Source of the DNA: Vibrio sp. 14G-20 | Lineage (GTDB): Bacteria; Pseudomonadota; Gammaproteobacteria; Enterobacterales; Vibrionaceae | Length of the DNA: 64,000 nucleotides | Assembly: GCF_026241515.1 (NCBI RefSeq) | Contig: NZ_JAPHPW010000008.1 | Location: 164,326 to 228,325 of the forward strand | Reading direction: 5' to 3' | Program-made: the position numbers and the translations under genes | Part shown: positions 35,628-45,820 of the stretch, in pieces | Layout of the letters: every line of letters begins with the position of its first letter | How positions within the stretch are numbered: the first letter of the stretch is position 1 | Notes under the pieces: generated by a model | Told to the model about the DNA's origin: nothing | The model's input: the letters and a program-made list of their open reading frames with translations, nothing else | Databases searched by the model: none

Positions 35628-35675
35628 TTGTCAGCTTCGGCTGGCTTTTTATGACACAACTATGACGAATCGTCA
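35628..35675 (+). promoter_or_regulatory. Pump-operon promoter region with TetR operator
   Basis: A possible promoter: TTGTCA (35628-35633), 16 bp, TATGAC (35650-35655). TGACGAATCGTCA (35663-35675) follows at once, the reverse complement of the 35551 site. A short UUCG-loop hairpin (stem 35630-35635 with 35640-35645, then TTTTT) overlaps the promoter and may be a weak terminator. Confidence 0.5.
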
Positions 35676-35690
35676 CAAATGGAGACTGTG

Positions 35691-38159
35691 ATGGAACATG
35701 ACAGCCAAAAGCCCGCTTTCGATCACCAAAATCGAGATAACCGTAATATCGATAGCGTAAACGGGGATCTCAATAACCGTTGGCACTCAATACCGACCAA
35801 GCGTTCGTTTATCGTTCTGCTGGTGGTTTTTTCAATCATCATGCTCTCTGCATTAGGGGCGAAGAACCTCTACTTTAGAGGGGATTACAACATCTTCTTC
35901 GAAGGCAACAACAAACAGTTGATGGCGTTCGATGAAATCCAAACTACCTTTGCGAAAACCGACAATCTCGCGATTGTTGTCGCACCTGATGGCGGCAACG
36001 TCTTCACCCCAGAAACCCTGACCTTAATTCAAAATCTCACCGTTGATGCGTGGCAGATCCCGTACTCAAGCCGTGTCGATTCTTTGGCCAATTATCAGCA
36101 CACCGAAGCTGTTGAAGACGACTTATTGGTGGAAGATCTGCTGTATGAAGAATACGAACATACGCCCGAGCGAATCGCCAAAGTGAAACAGATCGCGCTA
36201 AACGAACCTCTGCTTAAGAATGCGTTGGTGTCGGCTTCTGGTGATGTGACCATTGTTAACGTGACCGTGCAATTACCTGAAGTAGATAAAACCGCGGAAG
36301 TGCAAGAAGTCATAGCAGCAATCAACACTATGATCGCCAAGTATCAAGCGGACTATCCTAACGTCGAATTCCATAAAGCGGGCATCATTGCTATGAACAA
36401 TGCTTTCATGATGTCGGCTCAAGAAGACAGCTCAACACTGGTGCCATTAATGCTATTGGTGGTGTTGCTATTCCTGACCTTTATGCTGCGCTCATTCTTT
36501 AGCGTGGTGGCGACCTTAGTTGTGATTATCTCTTCGATTGTCGCGACCATGGGGTTGTCTGGCTGGGCAGGGATGTTCCTCAGCACCGCAACGGTTAACG
36601 TCCCAACTTTGGTACTGACCCTAGCGGTGGCCGATTGTGTTCATGTGATTGTGACCATGAGACAAGCCATGCAGCGTGGCATGGAAAAAGCACAAGCTAT
36701 TCGATACAGCATCAAGCTTAATGCGATGCCGATTTTGATTACCTCAGTGACCACCGCGATTGGTTTCTTGATGATGAACATGTCGGACTCCCCCGTATTA
36801 CGAGACTTCGGTAACTTGTCGGCATTGGGCGTGATCATCGCGTGTTTCCTCTCTGTGACTATGCTGCCTGCGCTGTTAAAGCTCTTGCCAGTTAAAACTC
36901 TGCCAGCCAATGAGGCCGCACAAAACAAAGTGACTTTCATGGATAAACTGGGCGACTTTGTCGTAACCAACCGCAAAGCACTGCTGCCGATTTCTACCTT
37001 AGTGATTGTTGGCGCTGCCGCGTTAATTCCATTGAACAGAGTAAATGATGAATCGGTGAAGTATTTCGATACCTCTAGCGAATTCAGACAAGCAGCCGAC
37101 TTCATGGAACAGACTGTAAGCGGTATGACGACCATCAGTATTGCGGTCAAAACTAACGAGTCTCAAGCGATAGCTGATCCTGTGTTCTTGCAAGCGATTG
37201 GTGACTTTACCGATTGGCTGCGTGTTCAACCAGAAACCGATCATGTGGCCACGCTTTCCGATGTCTACATGCGTTTGAACAAGAACATGCATGGCGACGA
37301 TGAAAGCTACTACCAATTGCCGCTTAACCGTGAACTTGCCGCGCAATATCTGCTGCTTTATGAGATGTCTCTGCCGTACGGCTTGGACTTGAATAACCAA
37401 ATCAATGTAGATAAATCATCAATCAAAATGGTGCTGACGGTCGACAACCTAGGCAGCGTGGAATTGGTGGAACTCGAAGAGCGTATCTACTCATGGTTTG
37501 CGGCTAATGCGCCGCAATATGAAGTAGTGGCATCGAGTCCGTCACTGATGTTTGCTCACATTGGTGAAACCAACATGGCGAGCATGCTATCAACTCTGCC
37601 TATCACCTTAGTGCTTATATCTGGCTTGATGATCTTCGCATTGCGCTCGGTTCGCTTGGGCATTATCAGCCTAGTGCCAAACATTGCCCCGGCGATTATT
37701 GGTTTTGGTTTATGGGCGCTTATCTCGGGTGAGATCAACCTTGGTTTGTCGGTCGTAGTCACGCTTACATTGGGTATCGTGGTCGATGATGCGGTGCATT
37801 TCTTGAGTAAATACCAACGCGCACGATTAGAAGGTAAATCAGCAGAAGAAGCCGTTCGTTACGCCTTCCACACCGTCGGCCGCGCATTGTGGATCACCAC
37901 CGTCGTACTCGTGGCGGGTTTCTCTGTACTGGCGATGTCGAGCTTCAGACTCAACTCAGACATGGGCTTACTCAGTGCGATTGTGATTTTCATTGCGTTG
38001 GTGGTCGACTTCATCTTGCTACCGAGCTTACTGATGATCTTCGACAAACAGACTCACTACTCAGATAAACCTCAACACGAATCAAAGCCACTTAAAGCCG
38101 AGTTAACTACAGCAGAGCAATCTAGCCCAGCTGGCGAACTGTCTACTTCGACTAAATAA
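35691..38159 (+). CDS. RND-superfamily MMPL exporter
   Basis: An 822-residue inner-membrane transporter of the MMPL/SSD ('patched'-like) branch of RND pumps. Topology: one N-terminal helix (about residues 35-55), a large periplasmic domain, a five-helix bundle, then a second copy of the same plan, with helices ending about residue 790 and a charged cytoplasmic tail. Proton-relay-type motifs ADCVHVIVTMRQAM and GIVVDDAVHFLSKYQRA are at the matching places in each half. The second ATG (35691) is preferred to the ATG at 35679, as GGAG lies six bases before it. First gene of the operon with a LolA-like protein and a barrel; likely moves a lipidic or hydrophobic cargo (inference). Confidence 0.85.
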   Translation: MEHDSQKPAFDHQNRDNRNIDSVNGDLNNRWHSIPTKRSFIVLLVVFSIIMLSALGAKNLYFRGDYNIFFEGNNKQLMAFDEIQTTFAKTDNLAIVVAPDGGNVFTPETLTLIQNLTVDAWQIPYSSRVDSLANYQHTEAVEDDLLVEDLLYEEYEHTPERIAKVKQIALNEPLLKNALVSASGDVTIVNVTVQLPEVDKTAEVQEVIAAINTMIAKYQADYPNVEFHKAGIIAMNNAFMMSAQEDSSTLVPLMLLVVLLFLTFMLRSFFSVVATLVVIISSIVATMGLSGWAGMFLSTATVNVPTLVLTLAVADCVHVIVTMRQAMQRGMEKAQAIRYSIKLNAMPILITSVTTAIGFLMMNMSDSPVLRDFGNLSALGVIIACFLSVTMLPALLKLLPVKTLPANEAAQNKVTFMDKLGDFVVTNRKALLPISTLVIVGAAALIPLNRVNDESVKYFDTSSEFRQAADFMEQTVSGMTTISIAVKTNESQAIADPVFLQAIGDFTDWLRVQPETDHVATLSDVYMRLNKNMHGDDESYYQLPLNRELAAQYLLLYEMSLPYGLDLNNQINVDKSSIKMVLTVDNLGSVELVELEERIYSWFAANAPQYEVVASSPSLMFAHIGETNMASMLSTLPITLVLISGLMIFALRSVRLGIISLVPNIAPAIIGFGLWALISGEINLGLSVVVTLTLGIVVDDAVHFLSKYQRARLEGKSAEEAVRYAFHTVGRALWITTVVLVAGFSVLAMSSFRLNSDMGLLSAIVIFIALVVDFILLPSLLMIFDKQTHYSDKPQHESKPLKAELTTAEQSSPAGELSTSTK

Positions 38160-38203
38160 GGAATCGTCAGCCTGCTGCGGTGGGCTGACTCAAGGAGAAA
38201 TTT

Positions 38204-38995
38204 ATGAAAACCGTTAAACAAACTCTCGTTACCACATTATTTACCATGGGCGCGGTATTGGCTTTCCCAGCATTAGCAGACCCAGCGAAAGGCCTAGAAA
38301 TTGCCGAGCAACGCAAAGCCGTTGATTTGGGATGGGGCGATTCTGTCGCGACCATGGAAATGCTGCTTCGTAATAAACAAGGTGAAAGCAGCACACGCCT
38401 AATGCGATTGAAGTCGTTAGAAGTGGATGACGATGGTGATAAAGGGCTGACTATTTTTGATGAGCCACGTGACGTAAAAGGCACGGCTTTCTTAAACCAT
38501 TCACACATCTCTAAATCGGATGATCAATGGTTGTACTTGCCAGCATTGAAGCGTGTAAAACGCATCTCTTCACGCAACAAATCTGGCCCGTTTATGGGCA
38601 GTGAATTTGCTTATGAAGACTTGAGCTCGTTCGAGCTTAAAAAGTACACCTTTAACTACATAGAAGACGCCAAAATCGAAGGTGTCGATACCTTTGTTTT
38701 AGAGCAAGTTCCGACCGACAAAAACTCTGGCTACACCATGCAAAAAGTATGGCTAGACCAACAATACTACCGCCCAGTTCAGGTTGAGTTTTACGACCGT
38801 AAAGGCGCACTGCTGAAAACCCTCTCGTTCCAAGACTACAAACAATACCTAAACCAATACTGGCGCGCACACACCATGTCGATGCAAAACCACCAAACAG
38901 GCAAAAGTACGGTATTAACCACGACAGATTTAGCGTTCCAGACCGGTCTTAAGGACAAGGATTTTCAAAAAAACACACTTAAACGTGCAAAGTAA
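38204..38995 (+). CDS. Periplasmic outer-membrane lipoprotein-sorting-type (LolA-like) protein
   Basis: A 263-residue protein with a signal peptide (TLVTTLFTMGAVLAFPALA, then DPAKG) and a half-barrel of the LolA/LolB fold (SSTRLMRLKSLEVDDDGDKGLTIFDEPRDVKGTAFLNHSH, WLYLPALKRVKRISSRNKSGPFMGSEFAYEDL, DTFVLEQVP, VWLDQQYYRPVQVEFYDRKG). This matches COG2834-type 'outer membrane lipoprotein-sorting protein', often encoded next to MMPL pumps. It probably accepts hydrophobic cargo from the pump and carries it across the periplasm (inference). AAGGAG precedes the start; it lies 44 bp after the pump gene. Confidence 0.82.
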   Translation: MKTVKQTLVTTLFTMGAVLAFPALADPAKGLEIAEQRKAVDLGWGDSVATMEMLLRNKQGESSTRLMRLKSLEVDDDGDKGLTIFDEPRDVKGTAFLNHSHISKSDDQWLYLPALKRVKRISSRNKSGPFMGSEFAYEDLSSFELKKYTFNYIEDAKIEGVDTFVLEQVPTDKNSGYTMQKVWLDQQYYRPVQVEFYDRKGALLKTLSFQDYKQYLNQYWRAHTMSMQNHQTGKSTVLTTTDLAFQTGLKDKDFQKNTLKRAK

Positions 38996-39004
38996 GGCAA
39001 GAAT

Positions 39005-40237
39005 ATGAAAAGGATTGTGTTAACAGGAACGCAGTTATCTTTAACCTTGGCGGCGACCGTTGGGCTTATGCAGGTGTCGTTGCCATGTGTGGCGGCAGGT
39101 TTTAGCTCTGAGTTCGTAGAGCAGGTCACCCCGGAGCTAGCAGGGCAGGTTAACCTTGAACACAGGCAGTTCTTTAGCGACGGCTTACAAGGGCAAGATA
39201 AAGGACAAAGCTCACTGGTGTTGCAGCCAGAGTTTTACTGGGAGCAACAAGAGGGCAACGGCAGCTTTACCTTCACGCCCTTTTACCGCCTAGACAGCGA
39301 AGACGATGAGCGAACCCATGGAGACATTCGAGAAGCCTTGTATCTAACCTATTGGGATGACTACGAACTGCGAGCCGGTGTCGGCAAGGTGTTCTGGGGC
39401 GTGACCGAATCAGCGCACTTAGTGGACGTAGTAAACCAAACCGATGCCATTGAATCGGTCGATGGTGAATCAAAATTGGGTCAGCCAATGGTGCATTTCA
39501 CCTCGATCAAAGACTGGGGAACCATCGATGCCATGTTACTGCCATATTTTCGTGAGCGTACCTTTGCAGGAGAAGACGGGCGATTAAGACCAACAGTGCC
39601 TGTTTCTGACGATGCGCTTTACGAATCTTCACGAGAAGAAAAGCACGTCGATGTGGCACTGCGCTATAGCCAAATGTACGGCGATTGGGATGTCGGTTTA
39701 AGTTACTTAGGCGGCACAAACCGCGACCCTTATTACCGCGTAGAAGGCAATGTACTGAAGCCGTATTACGCGCAAATGCAGCACTTCGGGCTCGATGTGC
39801 AAGGCATTATTGGTGACTGGTTATGGAAGCTTGAAAGCATTTATCGCGACAGTTACGACAACCACACAGGCGTCGCGACAGGCTTTGAATACACATGGGT
39901 TGGGGCGCTTGAATCGTACTGGGACATCGGATTTATTGCCGAATACTTGTATGACAGCCGAGGCAATAACGCCCAAACCATCGGCCAAAACGATGTGTTT
40001 CTTGGTGCGCGTTTCGCATTGAACGATGAAGACGGCACCGAAGTGCTTACAGGCATCACTCAAGACTTAGATAACAGTGATGTCTACAGTGCAAAGCTAG
40101 AAGCATCGAGTCGTATCAACAACAACCTCAAGTGGCGACTGAACGCTTGGTTGTTTGAGAACGAAACCCCAGAAGACTTGTTGTTCTTCGCTCGTAAGGA
40201 TGACTTTGTTGAAGTCGCATTGGAGTACTATTTCTAA
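39005..40237 (+). CDS. Outer-membrane beta-barrel protein of the MMPL/LolA-like operon
   Basis: A 410-residue protein with a signal peptide (LSLTLAATVGLMQVSLPCVAAG) and many amphipathic strands (GSFTFTPFYRLDSEDDERTHGDIREALYLTYWDDYELRAGVGKVFWGVTES, WDVGLSYLGGT, LESYWDIGFIAEYLYD, VFLGARFALNDEDGTEVLTG) ending in a typical C-terminal signal VEVALEYYF (aromatic final residue). It resembles the DUF1302/porin-like proteins that accompany MMPL genes. It starts 9 bp after the LolA-like gene, so the three form one operon. It probably forms the outer-membrane end of the export route; that is inference. Confidence 0.78.
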   Translation: MKRIVLTGTQLSLTLAATVGLMQVSLPCVAAGFSSEFVEQVTPELAGQVNLEHRQFFSDGLQGQDKGQSSLVLQPEFYWEQQEGNGSFTFTPFYRLDSEDDERTHGDIREALYLTYWDDYELRAGVGKVFWGVTESAHLVDVVNQTDAIESVDGESKLGQPMVHFTSIKDWGTIDAMLLPYFRERTFAGEDGRLRPTVPVSDDALYESSREEKHVDVALRYSQMYGDWDVGLSYLGGTNRDPYYRVEGNVLKPYYAQMQHFGLDVQGIIGDWLWKLESIYRDSYDNHTGVATGFEYTWVGALESYWDIGFIAEYLYDSRGNNAQTIGQNDVFLGARFALNDEDGTEVLTGITQDLDNSDVYSAKLEASSRINNNLKWRLNAWLFENETPEDLLFFARKDDFVEVALEYYF

Positions 40238-40318
40238 CCGTTAACTTCAAAAAGATAGGTTTTTCACGGGTCATCTCTTTAACAAACCAAGTTTCCTACA
40301 AACAATCTCACGTAAAAA

Positions 40319-40352
40319 CAAAGAGCGACGGCTTCAAACCTCGCTCTTTGGC
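40319..40352 (+). terminator. Terminator of the pump operon
   Basis: Stem AAAGAGCGA (40320-40328) / TCGCTCTTT (40341-40349); poor T-run after it (GGCTTCC), so efficiency is uncertain. Confidence 0.6.
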
Positions 40353-40453
40353 TTCCTTCCATAGTCCCACTCGCTATATCCACCTCTTGTGAACATCACG
40401 GCCTTAGCTAAGGTTCACCGAATGTAATCAAACTGTCTCACTTGGTGACGTTT

Positions 40454-40549
40454 ATGTATCGGTTTCTCTTTGATTTTGCTGATTTGAATGAATTTCTGAT
40501 TCCTAACGTTAAATTTGCCGTGTTTTTAGTCAATAACTTGCTCTTTTAA
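40454..40549 (+). CDS. Phe-rich leader ORF upstream of pheST (PheM-like candidate)
   Basis: A 31-codon ORF, MYRFLFDFADL...VNNLLF, ending 102 bp before pheS. Seven of the 31 residues are Phe (positions 4, 6, 8, 14, 21, 24 and 31), three of them near the start. GGTGA lies a few bases before the ATG. In Escherichia coli pheST is controlled by attenuation through the Phe-rich PheM leader peptide; this ORF sits in the equivalent place but is longer and unlike PheM in sequence. I do not see a clear terminator/antiterminator pair between 40550 and 40651, only the hairpin CTACCA/TGGTAG (40627-40640) beside the pheS ribosome-binding site. The region is T-rich, so TTT codons can arise by chance. Confidence 0.4.
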   Translation: MYRFLFDFADLNEFLIPNVKFAVFLVNNLLF

Positions 40550-41635
<1,086 letters not shown>

Positions 41636-41653
41636 TCCGGGGCAGTCAAAACT

Positions 41654-44059
41654 ATGAAATTCAGTGAATCTTGGCTACGCGAGTGGGTTAAACCTGCAAT
41701 TAACAGCGAAGAGCTAGCTCACCAAATCACTATGGCTGGTTTGGAAGTTGACGATGTAGAACCTGTTGCTGGTGTTTTCACCGGCGTTAAAGTAGGTAAA
41801 GTGGTTGAGTGCGGTCAGCACCCAGACGCAGACAAACTACAAGTAACTAAAATTGATATCGGCGCTGTTGATGCAGAAGGTAATAAAGAGCTTTTAGACA
41901 TCGTATGTGGTGCATCTAACTGTCGTCTTGGCCTAACTGTAGCAGTAGCAACAGTTGGCGCAGTACTTCCTGGTGACTTCAAAATCAAGAAAGCAAAACT
42001 ACGTGGCGTTCCATCGCACGGCATGCTTTGTTCTTTCTCTGAGCTAGGTATCGACGTAGAGTCTGACGGCATCCTTGAGCTGCCAGAAGGCACAACGCTA
42101 GGTATGGACGTTCGTGAGCTTCTTGAGCTTAACGACGTAACTATCGACGTAGACCTAACAGCAAACCGCGCAGACTGCTTCAGCATCCGTGGCCTTGCTC
42201 GTGAAGTTGGCGTACTAAACCGCGCAGACGTTACAGAGCCAACAGTTGAAGCTGTTGCAACAAGCATTGAAGACACAGTATCTGTTGAAATCAAAGCAAC
42301 TGATGCTTGTCCACGTTACCTTGGCCGTGTGGTTAAGAACGTAAACGTGAAAGCGGAATCTCCAATCTGGATGCAAGAAAAACTGCGTCGTTGTGGTATC
42401 CGTTCAATCGACCCAGTTGTAGACATCACAAACTACGTGATGCTAGAGCAAGGCCAACCAATGCACGCATTTGATCTTGCTAAGATCGAAGGCGGTATCG
42501 TGGTTCGTCTAGCAGAGCAGGGCGAAAAACTAACACTTCTAGATGGCAACGAAGCTGAACTAAACAGCAACACACTTGTTATCGCTGACCACAACAAAGC
42601 ACTAGCAATCGCTGGTATCTTTGGCGGTCAAGATTCAGGTGTTACTACTGAAACAACAGACGTTCTTCTTGAAGCAGCATTCTTCGCACCGGATCACATC
42701 CGTGGTCGCGCACGTGCTTACGGCCTTCATACTGATTCTTCTCTACGTTTCGAGCGTGGTGTTGATTCAACACTTCAAGCAGCAGCAATGGAGCGTGCAA
42801 CACAGCTTCTAGTTGAAATCTGTGGTGGTGAAGTTGCGCCAGTAAACGGCAGCGAATCTGAAGCTGATCTTCCTAAAGCAAACGTAGTTGCTCTACGTCG
42901 CGCTAAGCTAGACAGCCTACTAGGTCACGAAATTCCATCTACAGACGTAGTGGAAATTCTTACTCGCCTAGGTTGTAACGTTGAAACGACAGACGCAGGT
43001 TGGACGGCAACGTCTCCATCTTGGCGTTTTGATATCGCAATCGAGCAAGACCTAATTGAAGAAGTAGGTCGTATCTACGGTTACGATAACATTCCAAACC
43101 AAGCGCCTAAAGCGGCACTTAAAATGAATGACCATAAAGAAGCTAACCAACCGCTTAAGCGCGTTCGTGACCTTCTTGTAGACCGTGGCTACCACGAAGC
43201 AATCACATACAGCTTCGTAGAACCAGAACAGCAAAAGCTTGTTGTACCTGGTGTTGAGCCGCTAATCCTGCCATTCCCAATCTCTGCGGACATGTCAGCA
43301 ATGCGTCTTGGCCTAATCCAAGGTCTTCTAAACACAGTTGTTCACAACCAGAAGCGTCAACAGTCTCGCGTTCGTCTATTCGAATCAGGCCTACGTTTCA
43401 TCCCTGAAGCAACTGCTGAAAACGGCATGCGCCAAGAAATGATGCTTGCGGGCGTTATCTCTGGTACTCGTGGCGAAGAGCACTGGGATATTGCAACTAA
43501 CACTGTAGATTTCTTCGATCTTAAAGGTGACCTAGAAGCAGTTCTTGAGCTTTCTGCAAACGAAATCGCATACAGCTTCAAAGCAGCGAAGCACCCAGCA
43601 CTTCACCCAGGTCAAACTGCGGCTATCGTAGTAGACGGCAAAGAAGTGGGTATCATTGGTACTGTTCACCCAGAACTAGAGCGTAAGTTTGGTCTAAACG
43701 GCCGTACTATCGTATTCGAAATCGAATGGGCAGCTATCAACACTCGCGTGCTTCCAGAAGCAGTAGCCGTATCTAAGTTCCCTGCAAACCGTCGTGATAT
43801 CGCAGTAGTTGTTGACGAAGCAGTTGCTTCTGGCGACATCGTTGAAGCGTGTATCGCAGCGGGTGGCGAATTCCTAACTGGCGCTAAACTGTTCGACGTA
43901 TACGTTGGGCAAGGCGTTGAAGAAGGTAAGAAGAGCCTAGCAATCGCACTTAGCCTACAGTCTGTAGAGCGCACACTTGAAGATGCAGACATCGCTGGTT
44001 CAGTAGATGCTATCGTAGCTTCAATTTCAGAGAAATTCGGCGCAGCACTTCGCGACTAA
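41654..44059 (+). CDS. pheT: Phenylalanyl-tRNA synthetase beta subunit
   Basis: An 801-residue beta subunit. Domains in order: tRNA-binding OB fold ([29 protein letters not shown], about 39-150), B3/B4 editing domain ([34 protein letters not shown], about 210-390), B5 (about 400-475), catalytic-like core ([13 protein letters not shown]), and the C-terminal anticodon-binding FDX-ACB domain ([16 protein letters not shown], about 706-800) ending AALRD. The gene is complete. Codon use is highly biased, as in strongly expressed genes. ihfA, which follows pheT in many Gammaproteobacteria, is absent here. Confidence 0.96.
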   Translation: MKFSESWLREWVKPAINSEELAHQITMAGLEVDDVEPVAGVFTGVKVGKVVECGQHPDADKLQVTKIDIGAVDAEGNKELLDIVCGASNCRLGLTVAVATVGAVLPGDFKIKKAKLRGVPSHGMLCSFSELGIDVESDGILELPEGTTLGMDVRELLELNDVTIDVDLTANRADCFSIRGLAREVGVLNRADVTEPTVEAVATSIEDTVSVEIKATDACPRYLGRVVKNVNVKAESPIWMQEKLRRCGIRSIDPVVDITNYVMLEQGQPMHAFDLAKIEGGIVVRLAEQGEKLTLLDGNEAELNSNTLVIADHNKALAIAGIFGGQDSGVTTETTDVLLEAAFFAPDHIRGRARAYGLHTDSSLRFERGVDSTLQAAAMERATQLLVEICGGEVAPVNGSESEADLPKANVVALRRAKLDSLLGHEIPSTDVVEILTRLGCNVETTDAGWTATSPSWRFDIAIEQDLIEEVGRIYGYDNIPNQAPKAALKMNDHKEANQPLKRVRDLLVDRGYHEAITYSFVEPEQQKLVVPGVEPLILPFPISADMSAMRLGLIQGLLNTVVHNQKRQQSRVRLFESGLRFIPEATAENGMRQEMMLAGVISGTRGEEHWDIATNTVDFFDLKGDLEAVLELSANEIAYSFKAAKHPALHPGQTAAIVVDGKEVGIIGTVHPELERKFGLNGRTIVFEIEWAAINTRVLPEAVAVSKFPANRRDIAVVVDEAVASGDIVEACIAAGGEFLTGAKLFDVYVGQGVEEGKKSLAIALSLQSVERTLEDADIAGSVDAIVASISEKFGAALRD

Positions 44060-44082
44060 TCTCTTCTGATAGATAGAAAACC

Positions 44083-44112
44083 AAAGGCCTCGCATTGCGA
44101 GGCCTTTTTGTT
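44083..44112 (+). terminator. pheST terminator, copy 1 of the AAGGCCTCGC hairpin family
   Basis: AAAGGCCTCGC (44083-44093) / GCGAGGCCTTT (44097-44107) with TTTTG following. It belongs to a group of seven near-identical hairpins in this window. Confidence 0.88.
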
Positions 44113-44209
44113 TGTGTAAAGGCGTAAGTTTAAACTCTAGGGTTTGCCAAATTATAAGGTTCAAGCGCTAACTAAATATTATCGGATATTTAGAGGCTTA
44201 TATGGTGCT

Positions 44210-45820
44210 CTAAGATAAAACAATCAAACCACCAAAAGTACTAATACAGTCTCTAAACTTATCATTGTGAACAGGGGATAATAGCTTACCATTAGGATGC
44301 TTACTGTAATCAATGCTATTAATTCTTTGTTCAGAATACTTACCGCTGTTGTATTCCTCTTTCTTCAAAGTGGAAGTCAGTATTACTTGCTTTTCTAACC
44401 GCATATATTCATCAAGCATTTTTTCTTCTTTACTACTGGATAGCTCCCCATCCCTAAATGCATCTATTACTATGGGGAAGTTGTGGTTAATTACTTCATT
44501 AATTGCCATTGTTCGACAATAATAATATTCTTGTTCATCACTACCTGAAAATACATTATTAGGCTTTGAGAATAAGTCGTTAAAGTGTAGACGAGCATTA
44601 GGGTCTATTTCATTACAATAATTATTCATTGAAGTGACTATTCGTTCGATAAAATCACTACACTGAGCTTTGGTATCATTGAACCCTTTCTTAACATTAA
44701 GTTGCTTGGCCTCTAATTCTCGTATTTTTAATAGCGTTGAATGAGCATCTGAGTCATATTGTTCTTCGGTTCGAATATCTTCACTAAACATTGCTAATTG
44801 AAATAGATCTGAAGGGGTTGTTTTCTCTAATTCGCGCAATCTAGTTTGTAACGTATTTATCTCATAACTAAGTGATAATATAGCTTCGTTCTTATCTGAT
44901 ATGTTATCAGATATAGACTTTATTATTTCTGATCTAACCTCTTTGTTACTTACATCAAACTCAATATTTTTGTTTTTGAAAACAATATTTACCGAACCGC
45001 AATCAGAACAAACAATTTCACCTAAGTCCATGTTTCTATTAAGTGAGTTTAATTCATTTATGAGGGTCGTAAGTTTTTCAACTCGAATAGTCTCTCTATT
45101 ACGTTGCTTACGTTTCTCATTAATTTCTTCTGCTATTAGCTTTGCTTTATTTCGAACGATACGTGCGTCATCGTGATCTGCTGTTTTTGAGGTAAGTAAA
45201 GCCAAAGATGGTGTTTTGGACAACAATGAGAGTTTTTTAACTAGAGACTTATGCTGAATTTTTAACTCTCTGATAAGTTGCTTGGTTTCTATTTCGTTAT
45301 CATTATCGAAGTTAGGCCTTTTAATTCCTCCTAACTGGCATAGCATTGACTTAAAGTCATCCTTTTTAAAGTAACCATTTCCTATGAGAGACGATGGGTT
45401 TCTTTTGTCTTGTCCAATGAAGAACATTTCGTAAAATGTAGTTAGATCAACTGTGACATCCGTCCCCTTCTTGTGAACTCTAGGAATAGTACCAACTAGC
45501 GATGCAATAAATGACCTTAGTTCAGAATCAGTATCGAATATTTTTAGTAGTCCTTCGCTTTTGACTACAAAAGTAGAACCTTTACGCACAAATTGATAAT
45601 CGATTTCCCCAATTCGAACTAACGAATAGAATGTATATTCTTTTTCATTAAACCCATCTGGAAAAATCGAGCTATTACCTATTGAATAAAGTAACCCCTG
45701 CATCACAAGGGTTTTTCCTCGATTGTTATCATCACTATAAATTACGTTTACTCGATCACTGAGTCTGTCTTCGAAAAAAGACTCTTCTCGGTTACCTACG
45801 GCGAAAGACTTAAAAATCAT
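44210..45820 (-). CDS. Rad50/SMC-like ABC-type ATPase of a putative defence pair
   Basis: A 536-residue AT-rich gene. N-terminus: RLSDRVNVIYSDDNNRGKTLVMQGLLYSIG contains a P-loop (DDNNRGKT, about residues 31-38) in which the first Gly of GxxxxGKT is Asp. Middle: two charged coiled-coil arms (about 165-265 and 290-400) around ICSDCG at about 272-276, a CxxC motif where Rad50 has its zinc hook. C-terminus: FPIVIDAFRDGE Walker B-like segment, then QVILTSTLKKEE. This layout is shared by Rad50/SMC-like proteins of defence systems such as Lamassu LmuB and ABC-3C ATPases. Its ATG overlaps the upstream nuclease-like gene by 11 bp. No third component is adjacent. Exact family unknown. Confidence 0.75.
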   Translation of the reverse strand: MIFKSFAVGNREESFFEDRLSDRVNVIYSDDNNRGKTLVMQGLLYSIGNSSIFPDGFNEKEYTFYSLVRIGEIDYQFVRKGSTFVVKSEGLLKIFDTDSELRSFIASLVGTIPRVHKKGTDVTVDLTTFYEMFFIGQDKRNPSSLIGNGYFKKDDFKSMLCQLGGIKRPNFDNDNEIETKQLIRELKIQHKSLVKKLSLLSKTPSLALLTSKTADHDDARIVRNKAKLIAEEINEKRKQRNRETIRVEKLTTLINELNSLNRNMDLGEIVCSDCGSVNIVFKNKNIEFDVSNKEVRSEIIKSISDNISDKNEAILSLSYEINTLQTRLRELEKTTPSDLFQLAMFSEDIRTEEQYDSDAHSTLLKIRELEAKQLNVKKGFNDTKAQCSDFIERIVTSMNNYCNEIDPNARLHFNDLFSKPNNVFSGSDEQEYYYCRTMAINEVINHNFPIVIDAFRDGELSSSKEEKMLDEYMRLEKQVILTSTLKKEEYNSGKYSEQRINSIDYSKHPNGKLLSPVHNDKFRDCISTFGGLIVLS

